A stretch of DNA of 64,000 nucleotides from Bifidobacterium pullorum DSM 20433 (GCF_000771405.1 NZ_JDUI01000002.1:124001-188000), one strand, 5' to 3'; shown: positions 33,744 through 44,708, numbered from the stretch's first letter. Numbers and translations are program-made. The notes: a model not told the origin generated them from the sequence alone.

Positions 33744-36422
33744 ATGGCATCACATCGCAAGACGGCGCAGCCGGCCTTCGACCCGCGCACGGTCAAGGAG
33801 CATATCGTCGAGACGCCGTTGAACGAGGAGATGAGCAAGTCGTTCCTCGAATACGCGTATTCGGTGATCTATGCGCGCGCCCTGCCCGACGCCCGCGACG
33901 GCATGAAGCCGGTGCAGCGCCGCATCGTCTACCAGATGGGCCAGATGAACCTGAACCCGGACCGCCCGTACATGAAGTCGGCGCGCGTGGTCGGTGAGGT
34001 GATGGGCAAGCTCCACCCGCACGGCGATTCGGCGATCTACGAGGCCATGGTGCGTCTGGCGCAGCCGTTCGCCATGCGTCTGCCGCTGGTGGACGGCCAC
34101 GGCAACTTCGGTTCGCTCGACGACGGCCCGGCCGCCTCGCGCTACACCGAGGCACGGCTCGCGCCCGCGGCGCTGGGCATGAACGCCGACATCGACGAGG
34201 ACACGGTCGATTTCGCGCCGAATTACGACAACAAGCTCAAGGAGCCGACCGTGCTGCCGGCCGCCATCCCGAACCTGCTGGTCAACGGCGGCTCAGGCAT
34301 CGCCGTGGGCATGGCCACGAATATGGCCACGCACAACCTGGGCGAGGTCATCAACGCGGCCAAGCACCTGATGGCGCATCCAGACGCCACGCTGGAGGAG
34401 CTCATGCGCTACGTGCCGGGTCCGGACTGGCCGGGCGGCGGCATCATCATCGGACGCGACGGCATTCGTGAGGCCTACGAGACCGGCCGCGGCACGCTGA
34501 CCACCCGTTCGGCCACGCATATCGAGAACGTCACGGCCCGCAAGAAGGCGATCGTGGTGACCGAACTGCCGTTCATGGTGGGCCCCGAGCGCGTGCTGGA
34601 ACGCATCTCCGAGGGCGTCAAGAACCGCAAGCTCGAAGGCATCTCGGGCGCGATCGACCTGACCGACCGGCATAACGGCACGCGCATCGTCATCGAGATC
34701 AAAACCGGGTTCGACCCGAACGCGGTACTGGTGCAGCTGTTCAAGCACACCCCGTTGCAGGACAACTTCACGATGAACAACGTGGCGCTGGTGGACGGCC
34801 GCCCGCACACGATGGGACTGAAGGAGATGCTGCAGGTGTGGATCGACCACCGCCGCGTGGTGGTGCGCCGCCGCAGCGAATTCCGCCGCACGAAGGCGCA
34901 GGAGCGGCTGCATCTGGTCGAGGGCCTGCTGCTGGCGATGGCGGACATCGACGAGGTGATCCAGGTGATCCGCTCCTCCGATGACGCGGACGTGGCCAAG
35001 AGCCGCCTGATGGCCGTGTTCGACCTGGACGAGGTGCAGGCCCAGTACATCCTGGATCTGCGGCTGCGCCGCCTGACCCGGATGAGCCGGATCGAGCTGG
35101 AGGCCGAGCGCGACGATCTGCGCCGCAGGATCGAGGAGCTGGAACGCATTCTGGCGTCCGCCGCCGAACTGGACCGCGTGGTGGTCTCCGAAATGGACGA
35201 CGTGGCCGCCAAGTACGGCTCGCCGCGCCGCACCGTGCTGCTGGATGTGGATGCGGATGGCTCGATGCGTCCGGTGACCGCGGCCGGCGCCGAAGGCGTG
35301 CCCGCGGGGGCGATGGAGGCCGTGCGCACCGCGCACACCGTGTCCTCCGCCGAGGCCGACGTGGCCGCCGCCGCTGCCGCCGCCAGGAAGGCCGGCGAGG
35401 ATGCGGGCGCCGTATCCGCGCTGCAGTTGGACGACGAACCGTGCGTGGTGATGATGGGCGCCTCCGGACTGATCGCCCGCACCTCCCCCAGTGCCTTGGA
35501 CGTATGGGAGTCGCGTTCGTCGGGTGACGCGCGCGTGGATGGCGACCAGATCGTGGCCCTGTTCCCGACCACCACGCTGGCCTCGTATGGTCTGATCACG
35601 TCGGCGGGACGTCTGGTGCTCGCCCATGTGGCCGATCTGCCGGCGCTGCCCGCCTCCACCACGCTGAGCGTGACCGGTGGCGTCAAGGCCGAGGAGCTGC
35701 TGGCCACCACCGAGCATACCGACCCGGTGATTGGTGAGCGCGTGGTGACGGCAGTTCCGATGGCCTCTGCCGGCTCGGATGCCGAACCGTTGCCGCCGTT
35801 GGCAATCGGCACGCGCCACGGCGTGGTCAAGCGGTGGAACCGTGAGTCGCCGACCACGATGGATTCGTGGGGCGTGATCGATCTGAAGGACGGCGACACG
35901 GTGGTATTCGCCGCCCCCGCCGCCGACGAGGACCGACTGGTGTTCGTCTCCTCGGACTCCTCGCTGCTGACCTATGAGGCCGGCAATGTGCGCCCGCAGG
36001 GTCGTACGGCCGGCGGCATGGCCGGCATCAAACTGGCCGACGGCTGCCAGGTGATGGCGTTCAACGTGATTCCGGCCGGCAAGGTGGCATGGACCTATGA
36101 GGAGGGCGAGAACGGTTTGTTCTCCGCCTCCGGCGCGGTGGTGCTCACCGTGGCCGGTGACGCGGACGCGCTGCCCGGCACCGAGAACGGGTCGGCCAAG
36201 GTCACCCCGTTGGAGATGTACCCGACCAAGGGCCGGGCCACCGGCGGCGTACGGTCGCAGCGCTTCCTCAAGGGCCAGAACACGTTGATCTTCGCGTGGG
36301 TGGGCCTGTACCCGCTGCACGCCTCGACCGAGGGCGGCAACCCGGTGGAGCTGCCGAAGCCGGATATGCGCCGCGATGGATCGGGCACCGAGCTGGCCGC
36401 GCCGATCGCATTCGCGGGCTGA
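33744..36422 (+). CDS. parC: DNA topoisomerase IV subunit A
   Basis: 892 aa from the ATG at 33744 (GGGAG 8 nt upstream); a GTG at 33726 would add six residues. Breakage-reunion domain with [40 protein letters not shown] and the catalytic tyrosine in [10 protein letters not shown], then a degenerate beta-pinwheel domain. No GyrA box is recognisable, which favours topoisomerase IV over gyrase. The partner parE lies about 8 kb away on the other strand. A TATCAT -10 is near 33701. It decatenates daughter chromosomes. Confidence 0.9.
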   Translation: MASHRKTAQPAFDPRTVKEHIVETPLNEEMSKSFLEYAYSVIYARALPDARDGMKPVQRRIVYQMGQMNLNPDRPYMKSARVVGEVMGKLHPHGDSAIYEAMVRLAQPFAMRLPLVDGHGNFGSLDDGPAASRYTEARLAPAALGMNADIDEDTVDFAPNYDNKLKEPTVLPAAIPNLLVNGGSGIAVGMATNMATHNLGEVINAAKHLMAHPDATLEELMRYVPGPDWPGGGIIIGRDGIREAYETGRGTLTTRSATHIENVTARKKAIVVTELPFMVGPERVLERISEGVKNRKLEGISGAIDLTDRHNGTRIVIEIKTGFDPNAVLVQLFKHTPLQDNFTMNNVALVDGRPHTMGLKEMLQVWIDHRRVVVRRRSEFRRTKAQERLHLVEGLLLAMADIDEVIQVIRSSDDADVAKSRLMAVFDLDEVQAQYILDLRLRRLTRMSRIELEAERDDLRRRIEELERILASAAELDRVVVSEMDDVAAKYGSPRRTVLLDVDADGSMRPVTAAGAEGVPAGAMEAVRTAHTVSSAEADVAAAAAAARKAGEDAGAVSALQLDDEPCVVMMGASGLIARTSPSALDVWESRSSGDARVDGDQIVALFPTTTLASYGLITSAGRLVLAHVADLPALPASTTLSVTGGVKAEELLATTEHTDPVIGERVVTAVPMASAGSDAEPLPPLAIGTRHGVVKRWNRESPTTMDSWGVIDLKDGDTVVFAAPAADEDRLVFVSSDSSLLTYEAGNVRPQGRTAGGMAGIKLADGCQVMAFNVIPAGKVAWTYEEGENGLFSASGAVVLTVAGDADALPGTENGSAKVTPLEMYPTKGRATGGVRSQRFLKGQNTLIFAWVGLYPLHASTEGGNPVELPKPDMRRDGSGTELAAPIAFAG

Positions 36423-36425
36423 ACG

Positions 36426-36467
36426 ATGTTGGAGCAGCTACGCCAAAAGGCCTAGCTGCTCCAACAT
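36426..36467. terminator. Bidirectional hairpin between parC and the ABC exporter
   Basis: 15-bp perfect stem (36426-36440 with 36453-36467, ATGTTGGAGCAGCTA and complement), 12-nt loop, starting 4 nt after the parC stop. The last ten codons of the convergent ABC gene lie within it. Confidence 0.75.
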
Positions 36468-38141
36468 GGGGCGTGCCTCATCGGGATCGGCGAACTCGGT
36501 CAATCCCTGCTTGGTGATGACCAGCACCTCATCCACATGCTCCAGCACGGTGTCATTGATGTGATGGGTGATGTACACGAACCCCTGAACCGCGCGGAAC
36601 ATCGTCTCCTCGACCATCGCCGCGGTCCGGTTGTCCAGACCGGTGACCAGCTCGTCGAACACGCAGAACGCCGGTTTGCGGACCAGCAGACGGGCCAGCA
36701 GCAATCGCTGGCGTTCGCCGCCCGAGACCGAGGTCAACGTGTTGTCGATGACGGTATCCAGACCACGCCGCCTGACCCAGTCGCCTATCATCGCCTGGTC
36801 GCAGGCGTCCAGGATGGATCGGTCACCGATACGCTCGTCCATCATGCGGATGTTCTCCCGCACCGCGGCGTTGAAGATGTGGCTCGATTGAGAAAGCAGC
36901 CCCGCCATCGTGCCGATGCCGACGTCGCCCATCGTCCGCAGATCGGCACCATCCACGCTGATCGTCCCCTGGTAGTCATCATCCAGCCTGAACAGCGGAC
37001 GGATCAGCGAGGATTTCCCGGCGCCGCTCGGGCCGACCACCAGATACCGCCGATCCGTACACAGGGTCACCGAGATCGCCGGGCTTTGGGTCTGGTCGGA
37101 CTCCGACTGCCGCGTGTGGAAGCGGACGCTCTCATAGGTGATGATGTGCACGCCGGTGTCCGCGGTTGTCTGCCGTCCGGCATCCGGCTCCTGATGCGAC
37201 GCAGCCGGGAGCCCGGCGGAAGACACGCACTCGTCGAAGGTCCGCCTGACCCGTTCCAGCACCGCGGCACCGGCATGGTACTGCGCCACCAGTCCCGACA
37301 TCTGGAACAGCGGCACGGAGATGTTGCCGATGAGGCTGTAGAACGCCACAATCTGCGGAACGGACATCGTGCCCTGCATGATCAGCAGGCCGCCGCCGAT
37401 CCAGACCCCGAACACCACCACGATCGTCAGCGTGTGGCTGATGGTATCCACGCCCTGACGGACCGTCGCCTCGTGGTTCGCAGCAAACAGCCACCCCTTC
37501 ACCTTCCCGTGCACGGAACACAGGAACCATCGGCCGGCATCGGCCAGCCTCCAGTCAACCAGGCCGTGCAGCACGTCGCCGGTCGCGTCGTTGAGCTCGT
37601 CCACGCTGGAGGACAGACGCCGCCGCGCCCGTTCCACCACGCGTTTGGCCAATACCGGCACGAACGCCATGGGGATGCACAATACCAGCGCCACCGCGGC
37701 GAGCACCGGGTTCAGGCAGACGACCGCGACCGCGGAAAGCGCCAGCTGGCACAACAGATACAACGCCCACAGCAGCGTATCCAGATAATCCCGCTTCACC
37801 ACCTCCAGCTGCGAGGCGAACTGGGAGTAGAGCAGGTCGGCGTTGTCCGACGCCTTCACCAGCACGGAGCCGTCGAGCCGATCGATGAGGTCGTCACGCA
37901 GGTCGGCGATCATCGTATTCGCCAGCTTGTCGGCATCCGTCATGCGGTAGAAAAACATGAACACGTGCAAGGCGATCCACACGACGCTCAACGCGCACAG
38001 CCACCCGAAACGATTCCACTGGGATTGCTGCACGGCGTCCATCAGCATCTGGATGATGAATGAGTCACCCACCGTCACCACGGCAAGAACCATGCACAGC
38101 ACAATCTGACGCGCCCAACGGGACTTATGCACCTTGAACAT
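36438..38141 (-). CDS. Single-chain ABC exporter (permease plus ATPase)
   Basis: 567 aa from the ATG at 38141 (GGGGGAGG upstream). Six transmembrane helices in residues 1-300, then one nucleotide-binding domain: Walker A VVGPSGAGKSSLIRP, Q-loop GLLSQSSHIF, signature SVSGGERQRLLLARLL, H-loop YITHHIND. Walker B is FCVFDELVTGLDN: the catalytic Glu is kept but Leu-Val replaces the usual Pro-Thr/Ser and the D-loop SALD is altered to TGLD. No C39 peptidase domain. Exported substrate unknown; it probably works as a homodimer. It is convergent with parC and downstream of lhr. Confidence 0.85.
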   Translation of the reverse strand: MFKVHKSRWARQIVLCMVLAVVTVGDSFIIQMLMDAVQQSQWNRFGWLCALSVVWIALHVFMFFYRMTDADKLANTMIADLRDDLIDRLDGSVLVKASDNADLLYSQFASQLEVVKRDYLDTLLWALYLLCQLALSAVAVVCLNPVLAAVALVLCIPMAFVPVLAKRVVERARRRLSSSVDELNDATGDVLHGLVDWRLADAGRWFLCSVHGKVKGWLFAANHEATVRQGVDTISHTLTIVVVFGVWIGGGLLIMQGTMSVPQIVAFYSLIGNISVPLFQMSGLVAQYHAGAAVLERVRRTFDECVSSAGLPAASHQEPDAGRQTTADTGVHIITYESVRFHTRQSESDQTQSPAISVTLCTDRRYLVVGPSGAGKSSLIRPLFRLDDDYQGTISVDGADLRTMGDVGIGTMAGLLSQSSHIFNAAVRENIRMMDERIGDRSILDACDQAMIGDWVRRRGLDTVIDNTLTSVSGGERQRLLLARLLVRKPAFCVFDELVTGLDNRTAAMVEETMFRAVQGFVYITHHINDTVLEHVDEVLVITKQGLTEFADPDEARPMLEQLGLLA

Positions 38142-38267
38142 GCCTCCCCCTCTCTCTTTCCCTTCAATATCCACCGGAACCCGCCCAACGGTACCGATCA
38201 AACCTTCGACAGACTACCCCTCGGGTTTCCGACCGAAGCAGGCATCATCCACAACGTGGACGCCCCA

Positions 38268-41200
38268 TCACCGGTACAGCTTCATGCCCTGGGGGCAGGG
38301 GGTGAAGCCGGCGGCGTGCAGGATGCGGGCGGCTTCGGTGCGGGCGGTTAACGGCTCGCCGTTGAGGTCGGCGAAGGTGACGCTGCCGGAGGGGCGGCGC
38401 TGCAAGGTATAGGCGAGTTCGGTGAAGGCCCGGCGTAATGTGTCCCCGTCGTCGGTGAACGTGGTCAGGTGGTGGCCCTTGACCGCGGCATAGACCACCG
38501 GACTGCCGTGGTCCAGCACCACCATGCCTCCCGCACGCCGCAACGGTTTGGTGGCCTTGCCGTCATAGTGCGGCCAGGCCACGGCCGCACCGGTCAGGTT
38601 GGCGGGATCCATGACCTCGATGGCCACGCAGGACCGGCTGTGTCCCTCCCCGGCATGACGCAGCTGATCCACGGTGTCGCGGCGGGCGAACTGCGCGGCG
38701 CCGAACCCCTGCACGAACATGCCGCGCACCAGCGTGCCGTGTTCCTCCATGCGCCGCAGCACCGGATACAGTGCGGAAAAGCCGCCCGGCACATCCTCGA
38801 CGTCGATCAACGGAGGGGCGATGATGCCGTATCTGTCCAGAAGGATCTCGACTTGCGCCAGCAAACGCTGCTCGGCGGTGACGGCGGCGGCCGGCACGGC
38901 CGCCCACAGCCCCTGCATCAACGCCGGCACCTGCACGGCCACACGGGCGCGGCGGCGCGTGCGCCCCACCGATACGCTGCGAGTGGCACGAGAGTTCGAA
39001 GCCGATGCCATGGCGCGAATCGGCGTCAGTGAACTGTTGGTCACCGCGCCCTGCCAGACCAGCGACCACAGGGCGTCCTCGAATTGGCTGTTCGACCAGC
39101 CCGGGGGACGGATCTCCCCGGTTTCGGGGTCGACCGATTCCATGTCCGGTCTCCATGCCGCACGAACCAGTTCCGCCAATCGTTCCGCCCGGAACGCGCC
39201 GCCGGCCGCCAGGACGTGCAGGATGGCGTCGGGCAGCGTCCGCACAGGCCGCGACGCCCGCCCCGCATCGTCGTCGGCGGTGGCGTCATGCGCGTCGTCG
39301 GATAGATGTCCGGTCTCGCCGGCCATGGCCGTATTGCACAGCAGCTCCGAATCGGCGGGATGGAATGTGAGGCGTCCAGGGTCTTTGGCGTTGGTGCCGG
39401 CGATTTTCGATCCGGTCCACACCACGTCGCCGGAGGCGAGCAGTTCGTCCAGCATCGCGGGCTGGTAGCCGCGCACCCGCGCCGGAAACACCGCGTCTTC
39501 CCACACCGGCAACGGCAGGGAGACGCCCTCCAGCTGTTCGATGACGCGCATCAGCCCGTCCGCACCGTCGTACCGTTCTCCGCCGACCGGGCCGACGCCC
39601 TGGCGGTCCAGCAGCAACGACTGGTAGACCGCCGGCACTACCGGTTTGACGGCCTCACGCGCCTTGCCCAGCGAGCGAGCGCGAATCCGACGGAACACGT
39701 CGCGGTGCAGATATTGGACGGGACTATGGTCATCCACCATCGCAACATCCTGCTCCATGCCGCCGGCAGACCCGCCCATGCCACCATACGATTCCACGCC
39801 TCCACCAGGTTCTGCATCATCGGCGGTTGAGCGAGAACCGGTGCCCCGTTCCGGATCCGCCATGAACAAGCCGGTCAGCACCTCGCCGCGCGCTTTGAGC
39901 CCGTCAAGCTCGCGCACCGCACGTTCGGCGTCCAGATGCAGCTCGGCCATCATCATGTCGACGGTGAACGGGCCATGCGTCTTGGCGTATCGGGCCACAC
40001 GGCCCGCGACATCCCGTTCGTCCAACTCGTTCCAGAACGTCCGTCCGGCCAGTTCCCGCTCCACGTCGCGGATGACGTCCGGGTCGAGCACGGCGGTCAT
40101 GTCGGAGGTGCCGAGCAGGCGTTCCAACGCGTCGAAGTCCAGCGAGAGCAGAGCCGCGCTGCGCTCGGCGTGCGGCTGGTCATACTGGTACATCACCTGC
40201 CCCACATAGCCGAACATGATGGTTTCGGCGAACGGCGACGGCGTCTGCGTCTCAACATCGACCAGGTCGATCTCGCCGGCGCCAAGCCGTGTCATCAGCC
40301 GCCGGAGCGCGGGCAGGTCGTAGACGTCCTGCAGGCATTCGCGTGTGGTTTCCAGCAGCAGCGGGAAGTTGCGTTGCGTCCGCGCGGCGTTGAGCAGTTG
40401 GATGCCACGTAGGCGCTGCTGCCACAACGGCACGCGCCTGCCCGGGTCGGTGCGCGGCAGGTACAGCGAACGCGCCGCGCATTCGCGGAACCGTGCGGTG
40501 AACAGCACCGACTCCCCCACCTGTTCGGCCACCAGCCGTTGGATGTCATCGGGATCGACCATGAACAGCTCGGCGGCCGGGATATGCCCGTCGGACTGCG
40601 GCAGCAGCAGGATGATGCCGTCGTCGCAGGCGTAGACCTGACCGTCGTACCCGTAGCGCTGCTTGATTCTGTTGCCGACGATCATCGCCCATGGTTCGTG
40701 CACGCGCTTGCCGTACGGCGAGTGCAGCACGATCCGCCAGTCGCCCTCCTCATCCGGGCATCGTTCCACCACCAGCGTGCGGTCGGTCGGCACCGCGCCG
40801 GTGGCGATACGCTGCTCATGCAGCAGTTGGGCCAGATTGGAGATGGCGTTGCCGTCGAGTCCGTCCGCCCGCAATCGATTCGTCGTGTCGTCATCGAACG
40901 GGGCCGCACCCGACGACGATGCCATGCCGTCGGATGATGACGCGCACTCGGATGACGCCGGACGAGCGAATGACGCCGCTTGTTCGGGTGACGCCGTGCG
41001 ATTGCTCGACACCGTATGGTCGGACGACACCGTATGGTCGGACGACACTGTGCGATCGGACGACACCGTACGATCGTCGTCGTGCAGGCCGTTGACCATA
41101 TCCCGCACGAACCGCCCCTGCATCTCTCCGAATCCGGCGTCGCGCCCGAAGCCCTCACCATGCCAGAACGGCAGCCGGGCCGTGCGGCCGGGCGCCGGCA

Positions 41201-43208
41201 CCACCACCACACGGTCATGGGTGATGTCCTGAATCTGCCAGGTGGAGGTGCCCAACGTGATGACGTCGCCGATGCGGGATTCGTAGACCATCTCCTCGTC
41301 GAGCTCACCGACGCGGCGGGGCCCCTTGCCCGCCTCCTGCTCCGGCAGGACCACCGTGTACAGTCCGCGGTCCGGTATCGTGCCGCCGGAGGTGACGGCT
41401 AGCCGCTGCGCCCCCGGCCGTGCGGAGATCAGATGCTCCTCATGATTCCACATCAGGCTGGGCCTGAAGGCCGTGAATGCCTCCGAATCATAGGCGCCGG
41501 TCAGCATGCCGAGCACCGAGTCGAACACGGAACGGTCCAGGTCGGCGAACGGGGCGGCTCGGCGCACCACCTGATACCAGTCGTCGGGGTTCAGGTCCTC
41601 CATGGCCGCGGCGGCCACCGTCTGCTGGGCGAGTACGTCCAGCGGGCAGCGCGGTATGTTGAGCGGCTCGATGGCACCGCTTTCCATGCATTCCACAGTG
41701 GCCGCCGCGCCGATGATCTGCTCGCGCGTCAGCGGATAGAACAACGCATGCGAGACGCCGCCCACCTGGTGGTCGGCGCGGCCCACGCGCTGCAATCCGG
41801 AGGATACCGACAACGGCGGGGACACCTGGATGACCAGATCCACGCTGCCCATATCGATGCCGAGCTCCAGGCTGCTGGTGGCCACCACGCAACGCAATCT
41901 GCCCTGCTTGAGATCCTCCTCGATGCGTTTGCGGCGGTCCTTGGACACCGAACCGTGGTGGGCCATGGCGATCGTGTCCTCCGGCGCGTGCGGATGGATG
42001 AGGTTCGTGGACGGCCCCGTCATGGGATCGAAATGCCGCTGGCCGGCGTACGGTTCATCCGACCGAGGTTCCCCCGCGCCGCCGTGACCGGGCATGGCGG
42101 CGTACAGGTCGTTGAGCCGTGCGGTGAGCCGTTCCGCCAAACCACGTGAGTTGACGAACACGAGCGTGGTGTGGTGGTTGAGAATCTCGTTGAGGATGCT
42201 GCGTTCCACGGCGGGCCACACCGACCCCGCACGTTCGTCCGCCGATGAGGGGTTCCCCGGTGTCGTTTCCTCCGCCCCGGCGCCGCCATGGGTGCGCGGG
42301 CCGCGGGATGGGATCGACGGAACCGTGACGGTGCCCTGCCGCTTGGCGAGCCTCATCATGGCCGGCGTGACCCCGCTGATGGATGGGAGTTCGGACGATT
42401 TCCCGCCTCCGACCGCGGACTGGGCCTGATTCGAGGATCCGACGGATTCGGGCATATGCTCGACCGGTTCGACAATCCTCAGATCCATCGCCGGACGCGA
42501 CTGCGCGCCGACGACGGTGACGGTGCGTGCGCCCCCGAGGAACCGGGCCGCCGTTTCGGGCGGGCGAACCGTGGCGGACAACCCGATGCGCTGTGCAGGT
42601 CCGCCCGTCAGGGAATCAAGCCGTTCCAAACTCAACGATAGATGCGCCCCGCGTTTGGTGCCGGCGATGGCGTGGATCTCGTCCACGATGACGGTATTCA
42701 CCGTGGACAGGATGCGCCGCGCCTTGGAAGTGAGGATCAGATACAGCGATTCGGGCGTGGTGACCAGGATGTCCGGCGGATGCGAGGCGATGGCCCGCCG
42801 CTCCTGCGCCGTGGTGTCGCCGCTGCGCGTGGCCACGCGAATCGACGGCGGATCGAGCCCCATGGCCTTGCACTGGGCGGCGATGCCAGCCAACGGCGTT
42901 TCCAAATTGCGCGCCACATCCACGCCCAACGCCTTCAACGGCGAGACATACAGCACCTTGACGCCTTTGGTGGGTTTGCGTGAGCGCCCCGTCTCCCCCG
43001 CCTCCGATGCACGGTTCATCAGCCGGTCGATGGCGTACAGGAATGCGGACAGCGTCTTGCCGGAACCGGTCGGCGCAACGACCAGCGTATCGGAACCCTG
43101 CGCGATGACCGGCCACGCCTTGCGCTGAGCCTCCGTCTCACCCTGCGGGAAGGCATGTCTGAACCATGCCCCGGTGGGCTCGGAGAACAGGTTCAGACAT
43201 TCGTACAT
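38268..43208 (-). CDS. lhr: Large ATP-dependent helicase Lhr
   Basis: 1646 aa from the ATG at 43208. Superfamily 2 core: VVAPTGSGKTLSAFL (Walker A), VIVDEIHAIAGTKRGAH (DEIH), HHGSVSKDRRKRIEEDLK and QRVGRADHQVGG (motif VI). A long Lhr-type C-terminal half follows, ending with the winged-helix and beta-barrel regions. It is longer than usual because of two low-complexity inserts: one Ser/Gly/Pro-rich after the second motif block (about residues 255-330), and a seven-residue repeat tract (SSDRTV-type) near residue 720. Lhr unwinds 3'-5' and takes part in repair. The start is probably leaderless. Confidence 0.95.
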   Translation of the reverse strand: MYECLNLFSEPTGAWFRHAFPQGETEAQRKAWPVIAQGSDTLVVAPTGSGKTLSAFLYAIDRLMNRASEAGETGRSRKPTKGVKVLYVSPLKALGVDVARNLETPLAGIAAQCKAMGLDPPSIRVATRSGDTTAQERRAIASHPPDILVTTPESLYLILTSKARRILSTVNTVIVDEIHAIAGTKRGAHLSLSLERLDSLTGGPAQRIGLSATVRPPETAARFLGGARTVTVVGAQSRPAMDLRIVEPVEHMPESVGSSNQAQSAVGGGKSSELPSISGVTPAMMRLAKRQGTVTVPSIPSRGPRTHGGAGAEETTPGNPSSADERAGSVWPAVERSILNEILNHHTTLVFVNSRGLAERLTARLNDLYAAMPGHGGAGEPRSDEPYAGQRHFDPMTGPSTNLIHPHAPEDTIAMAHHGSVSKDRRKRIEEDLKQGRLRCVVATSSLELGIDMGSVDLVIQVSPPLSVSSGLQRVGRADHQVGGVSHALFYPLTREQIIGAAATVECMESGAIEPLNIPRCPLDVLAQQTVAAAAMEDLNPDDWYQVVRRAAPFADLDRSVFDSVLGMLTGAYDSEAFTAFRPSLMWNHEEHLISARPGAQRLAVTSGGTIPDRGLYTVVLPEQEAGKGPRRVGELDEEMVYESRIGDVITLGTSTWQIQDITHDRVVVVPAPGRTARLPFWHGEGFGRDAGFGEMQGRFVRDMVNGLHDDDRTVSSDRTVSSDHTVSSDHTVSSNRTASPEQAASFARPASSECASSSDGMASSSGAAPFDDDTTNRLRADGLDGNAISNLAQLLHEQRIATGAVPTDRTLVVERCPDEEGDWRIVLHSPYGKRVHEPWAMIVGNRIKQRYGYDGQVYACDDGIILLLPQSDGHIPAAELFMVDPDDIQRLVAEQVGESVLFTARFRECAARSLYLPRTDPGRRVPLWQQRLRGIQLLNAARTQRNFPLLLETTRECLQDVYDLPALRRLMTRLGAGEIDLVDVETQTPSPFAETIMFGYVGQVMYQYDQPHAERSAALLSLDFDALERLLGTSDMTAVLDPDVIRDVERELAGRTFWNELDERDVAGRVARYAKTHGPFTVDMMMAELHLDAERAVRELDGLKARGEVLTGLFMADPERGTGSRSTADDAEPGGGVESYGGMGGSAGGMEQDVAMVDDHSPVQYLHRDVFRRIRARSLGKAREAVKPVVPAVYQSLLLDRQGVGPVGGERYDGADGLMRVIEQLEGVSLPLPVWEDAVFPARVRGYQPAMLDELLASGDVVWTGSKIAGTNAKDPGRLTFHPADSELLCNTAMAGETGHLSDDAHDATADDDAGRASRPVRTLPDAILHVLAAGGAFRAERLAELVRAAWRPDMESVDPETGEIRPPGWSNSQFEDALWSLVWQGAVTNSSLTPIRAMASASNSRATRSVSVGRTRRRARVAVQVPALMQGLWAAVPAAAVTAEQRLLAQVEILLDRYGIIAPPLIDVEDVPGGFSALYPVLRRMEEHGTLVRGMFVQGFGAAQFARRDTVDQLRHAGEGHSRSCVAIEVMDPANLTGAAVAWPHYDGKATKPLRRAGGMVVLDHGSPVVYAAVKGHHLTTFTDDGDTLRRAFTELAYTLQRRPSGSVTFADLNGEPLTARTEAARILHAAGFTPCPQGMKLYR

Positions 43209-43215
43209 ATGTTCG

Positions 43216-43244
43216 ATTATGGCAGCGTGCCGGGACGGATGCAA
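43216..43244 (-). promoter_or_regulatory. lhr promoter (leaderless)
   Basis: On the minus strand TTGCAT (43239-43244), 17 nt, CATAAT (43216-43221), 7 nt, ATG at 43208. There is no ribosome binding site before the start, so the mRNA begins at or next to ATG. Confidence 0.65.
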
Positions 43245-43308
43245 CCACCCCGGCACGCCATGCCATCAGGTCCCGCCCAACCGGAGCGCCCGGTCCTTCG
43301 GCGCCCGT

Positions 43309-44490
43309 TCAGCCGCGCAGCCTGCGCAGCCGCTCATGCATGGCCATCATCAGCAGCAGGAATACCAGCAGGTACCACGGAAACAGCCGCACATCGATAT
43401 GGTTGGCGATCAGACCGAACAGCGGAGGCATCAGCAGTGTGCCGATATAGGCGCAGGCCATCTGCACGCCGACGATCGCCTGGGACTTGTCCTCACCGAA
43501 ATACATCGGCGTGGAATGAATCACGCAGGGGTAGATGGGCGCGCACCCCAGACCGATCAGCATCAGACCGCCGATGACGTTCATATGGGCGGGCAACGGC
43601 AGCAGCATGGCCACGACGCCGGCGAACACCAGCGCCTGGCCGATGCGGATCATCGCGGGATCGTCGAACTTCATGGTCATGAACCCGCTCAGGAAACGTC
43701 CGGCGGTCACGCCGATGAGGAACAGGCTGGCCCAGCTGGCCGCGGTCAGCTTGTCGATGCCGCAGCCCAACACCATGTAGCTGCTGGACCACAGCATGGC
43801 GGTCTGCTCCACCGCGCAATAGCAGAAGAACATGACCAGGATCTCCTTGGCACCGGGGATGGACAGCACGTCACGCAACCCCATCGGTTTGCGGGCGGGA
43901 TCCTTTTGCCCGCCAGCCTCCGCGGCCGATCGCCGTTCATCGGAGCGGTTCCGCCACAGCGGCAGGCTGAACAGCAGCAGTGCGGTCAGCACGATCTGCA
44001 CGATGGCCACATACCGGTATCCCCAGGACCACCCCTGTCCCTGCCCCAAGGCGAATCCCATGACGTACGGGCCGATCGAGGCGCCGACGCCCCACATGGC
44101 GTGCAGCCAGCTCATATGGCGGCTGGAGTAATGGACCGCCACATAGTTGTTCAATGCGGCGTCCACGCCGCCGGCCCCCAGACCGTACGGAACGGCCAGC
44201 GCGATCAGTGTCCAGTAGTTCGGCGCGAACGAGAACCCCAACAACGCGGCCGCGGTCAGCCCCACTGAAACCGCGGTCACCCTTCCCGCACCGAATCGCA
44301 GCGTCAGCCGGTCACTGAGCAGGGCGGAGACGATCGTGCCCGCCGAGATGACCATCGAGATGCCACCGGCGAACGAAACCGGCACGCCGAAATCGTGATA
44401 CATCGTCGGCCAGGCCGCGCCGAGCATGGCGTCGGGCAAACCGAGACTGATAAACGCCAGATAGATGACGGCGAGCAACAGGTTGACCAT
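43309..44490 (-). CDS. MFS transporter
   Basis: 393 aa from the ATG at 44490, 6 nt after GAGGAG; earlier in-frame ATGs lack this spacing. Twelve hydrophobic helices; SDRLTLRFGAGR is the cytoplasmic loop 2-3 motif and the two halves are visible. It resembles fucose-permease-like sugar carriers of bifidobacteria, but no substrate residue is diagnostic. A LacI-type operator (44593-44607) lies about 110 nt upstream, which supports a carbohydrate-related role. Confidence 0.78.
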   Translation of the reverse strand: MVNLLLAVIYLAFISLGLPDAMLGAAWPTMYHDFGVPVSFAGGISMVISAGTIVSALLSDRLTLRFGAGRVTAVSVGLTAAALLGFSFAPNYWTLIALAVPYGLGAGGVDAALNNYVAVHYSSRHMSWLHAMWGVGASIGPYVMGFALGQGQGWSWGYRYVAIVQIVLTALLLFSLPLWRNRSDERRSAAEAGGQKDPARKPMGLRDVLSIPGAKEILVMFFCYCAVEQTAMLWSSSYMVLGCGIDKLTAASWASLFLIGVTAGRFLSGFMTMKFDDPAMIRIGQALVFAGVVAMLLPLPAHMNVIGGLMLIGLGCAPIYPCVIHSTPMYFGEDKSQAIVGVQMACAYIGTLLMPPLFGLIANHIDVRLFPWYLLVFLLLMMAMHERLRRLRG

Positions 44491-44592
44491 CAGCATCTCC
44501 TCAACGTATACCAAACGGTCAGTAGACAACGTTGCCATTCTGTCATCTGCCCATATACGACATGCCGTTCAACCCGGTTTTCACCAATGGTT

Positions 44593-44607
44593 TTGCAAAC
44601 GCTGTCA
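44593..44607. promoter_or_regulatory. LacI-family-type operator upstream of the MFS gene
   Basis: TTGCAAACGCTGTCA fits the degenerate cre-like consensus WTGNAANCGNWNNCA at every fixed position. The consensus is loose, and its regulator is not in the window, so the assignment is tentative. Confidence 0.35.
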
Positions 44608-44708
44608 ACGTGAACGGCGTACACGCCGCCTCCCCTCCTCGTCACCGTCCGCGACGCCGAGGAGAGCAACACGGCAATCCGTTCGCGACGGAGAAGGATG
44701 CGGGAGAA

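Noticed and set aside
40921..41090. Short repeats considered as a CRISPR array
   Set aside because: They are in-frame coding repeats in lhr without spacers; no cas genes are in the window.
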